Below are positions 63,154 through 64,000 of a stretch of 64,000 bases of DNA, one piece after another. Made by a program: the position numbers and the translations under genes. The DNA is from Mesorhizobium loti CJ3sym. GTDB lineage: Bacteria > Pseudomonadota > Alphaproteobacteria > Rhizobiales > Rhizobiaceae. The DNA lies in the NCBI RefSeq assembly GCF_000472785.1, contig NZ_AXAL01000001.1, forward strand, positions 121,070-185,069, in the 5' to 3' direction. The notes below the pieces were generated by a model. That model worked only from the letters and a program-made list of their open reading frames with translations, had not been told where the DNA came from and did no database searches. The number at the start of each line of letters is the position of its first letter. Positions within the stretch are counted from its first letter, which is position 1.

Positions 63154-64000
63154 TTAAGCCAGCCATCCCATCGCCACGGCCAGCAGCAAGACGACGCCGA
63201 GCAGGCCACGGTAAATGACGAAAGGCCAGGCCGAGAAGCGTTCCAACACGCGCATCAGGCCCCAGATGGCAAAGAATGCGGAAATCGACGCAACGACCAG
63301 CCCGGTGGCAAGAACCGACCAGCCATGAGCGTCGAGATGGACCTTGTGCAGTTCCCACAACTCCTTGAGACCGGCAAGCGCGATGGCGGGCAGTCCAAGC
63401 AGGAACGAGAAGCGCGCCGCCTCGGCGCGCTTGAAGCCCAGCCCCAACGCCGCCGTCAAGGTCGAGCCTGAGCGCGAGACGCCAGGGATCAGCGCGCCGA
63501 TCTGAGCGACGCCGACAAGCAGCGCGTCGGCCAGCGAGGCTTCGCCGATCGTGCGCTTGTGGCGGGCGAAAATCTCAGCTAGCGCCAGCAGGATCGCCAT
63601 GGCGATGCAGGCCCAGCCGATCACGCTCAGGCTGCGCAGCGGCGAATTGCAGGCATTGAGCACGCCCGACAGCGCCACGCCGGCAATGACGATCGGGATC
63701 GTCGCCAGCACGATCCAGGACGCCAGCTGGAAATGCCGGTCGGCAAAATCGCGTCGTGTGAGAGCGTCGAGCGAGCCGAACAGGAGATCCCTAACATCGC
63801 TCCAGAAATAGCTGACCACGGCGGCAAGGGCGGCAAGCTGCATGGCGGCGGAGAAGGCGGAGCCTGGATCCTGCCAGCCAAGCACCGCCGGCACGATGCG
63901 CATATGGGCGGTCGAGGAAATCGGCAGCAATTCGGTGATGCCTTGCACCAGGCCGAGAAAGGCGACCTTGGCATATCCCAGGCCGACAAAGCCGGTGTCC
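63154..64000 (-). CDS. uppP: Undecaprenyl-diphosphatase (partial; 5' end outside window)
   Basis: The frame stays open to the window edge (TGFVGLGYAKVAFLGLVQGITELLPISSTAH), so only the first residues are missing. Motifs: QGITELLPISSTAH (catalytic Glu/Ser/His), ALIPGVSRSGSTLTAAL with the RSG motif, and several membrane helices. It recycles undecaprenyl pyrophosphate to the carrier lipid for peptidoglycan and other polymers. Confidence 0.95.
   Translation of the reverse strand, partial: DTGFVGLGYAKVAFLGLVQGITELLPISSTAHMRIVPAVLGWQDPGSAFSAAMQLAALAAVVSYFWSDVRDLLFGSLDALTRRDFADRHFQLASWIVLATIPIVIAGVALSGVLNACNSPLRSLSVIGWACIAMAILLALAEIFARHKRTIGEASLADALLVGVAQIGALIPGVSRSGSTLTAALGLGFKRAEAARFSFLLGLPAIALAGLKELWELHKVHLDAHGWSVLATGLVVASISAFFAIWGLMRVLERFSAWPFVIYRGLLGVVLLLAVAMGWLA

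Noticed and set aside
1..64000. CRISPR, prophage or IS element
   Set aside because: No regularly spaced repeats, transposase, integrase or phage structural genes were seen.

Overview
The window is a gene-dense, GC-rich chromosomal segment of an alphaproteobacterium of the order Hyphomicrobiales (Rhizobiales). It most resembles Mesorhizobium or a close Phyllobacteriaceae relative. Evidence for this is the RNase E tail ending KAGWWQRKGFF-like, the aroQ-accB-accC-aat and DUF2155/NDUFA12 order, DUF1402, DUF2155 and DUF3126 proteins, BTLCP (LapG-family) proteases, a B12-dependent ribonucleotide reductase, and intergenic palindromes of the GATCATG...CATGATC kind. There is no prophage, insertion sequence, CRISPR array or rRNA operon. 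The only tRNA is tRNA-Leu(UAA). Calls rest on reading the translated sequence and motifs; no database search was possible.

Layout. 1-9 kb: the 3' end of rne, an aminotransferase-glutaminase pair, a periplasmic M48/TPR protease, a DsbA-like oxidoreductase, then aroQ-accB-accC-aat (shikimate step, acetyl-CoA carboxylase, N-end rule transferase). 9-17 kb: DUF2155 and NDUFA12, panB-panC, a PAS/LuxR-type regulator, an AIM24 protein, gatB with a GNAT gene, then a 700-bp spacer with palindromes and a candidate sRNA. 17-25 kb: CBS and rhomboid proteins, a PAS_5-like protein, a double-PilZ protein beside a LapG-family protease, a NYN-LOTUS protein, gamma-carbonic anhydrase and cysE. 25-34 kb: an HD protein, an agmatinase-family enzyme, DUF192, a double cold-shock protein, gloA, DUF1697-ilvA and an M24 protein lacking metal ligands. 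34-44 kb: two tandem DUF900 lipoprotein hydrolases, adenine deaminase, a frameshifted SecD-P1-like gene, tRNA-Leu, NudK-like and OYE-like enzymes, small exported or DUF proteins, and wrbA.

44-53 kb: a CinA-type MoCF protein, a double-Usp protein, gpt, a Nudix and a PilZ protein, then nrdJ with NrdR-box-like palindromes about 280 bp upstream. Directly behind nrdJ lie two unrecognised genes of lower GC. 53-57.9 kb: two exported proteins behind a DUF3592 membrane protein, a frameshifted LprI-like gene, a divergent DUF1127-like/LysR pair and a VOC protein. 58-64 kb: envelope genes, namely a GH25 lipoprotein, DUF1402, DedA, a phosphodiester glycosidase, a second LapG-family protease and UppP (cut by the window end).

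Most of this is core metabolism and envelope maintenance, not a mobile accessory system. The points most worth following are the PilZ/LapG-family pairing, the two orphan terminators that hint at small RNAs, the unknown gene pair after nrdJ, two single-base frameshifts, and a recurring pattern of 15-18-bp tandem duplications at gene ends.
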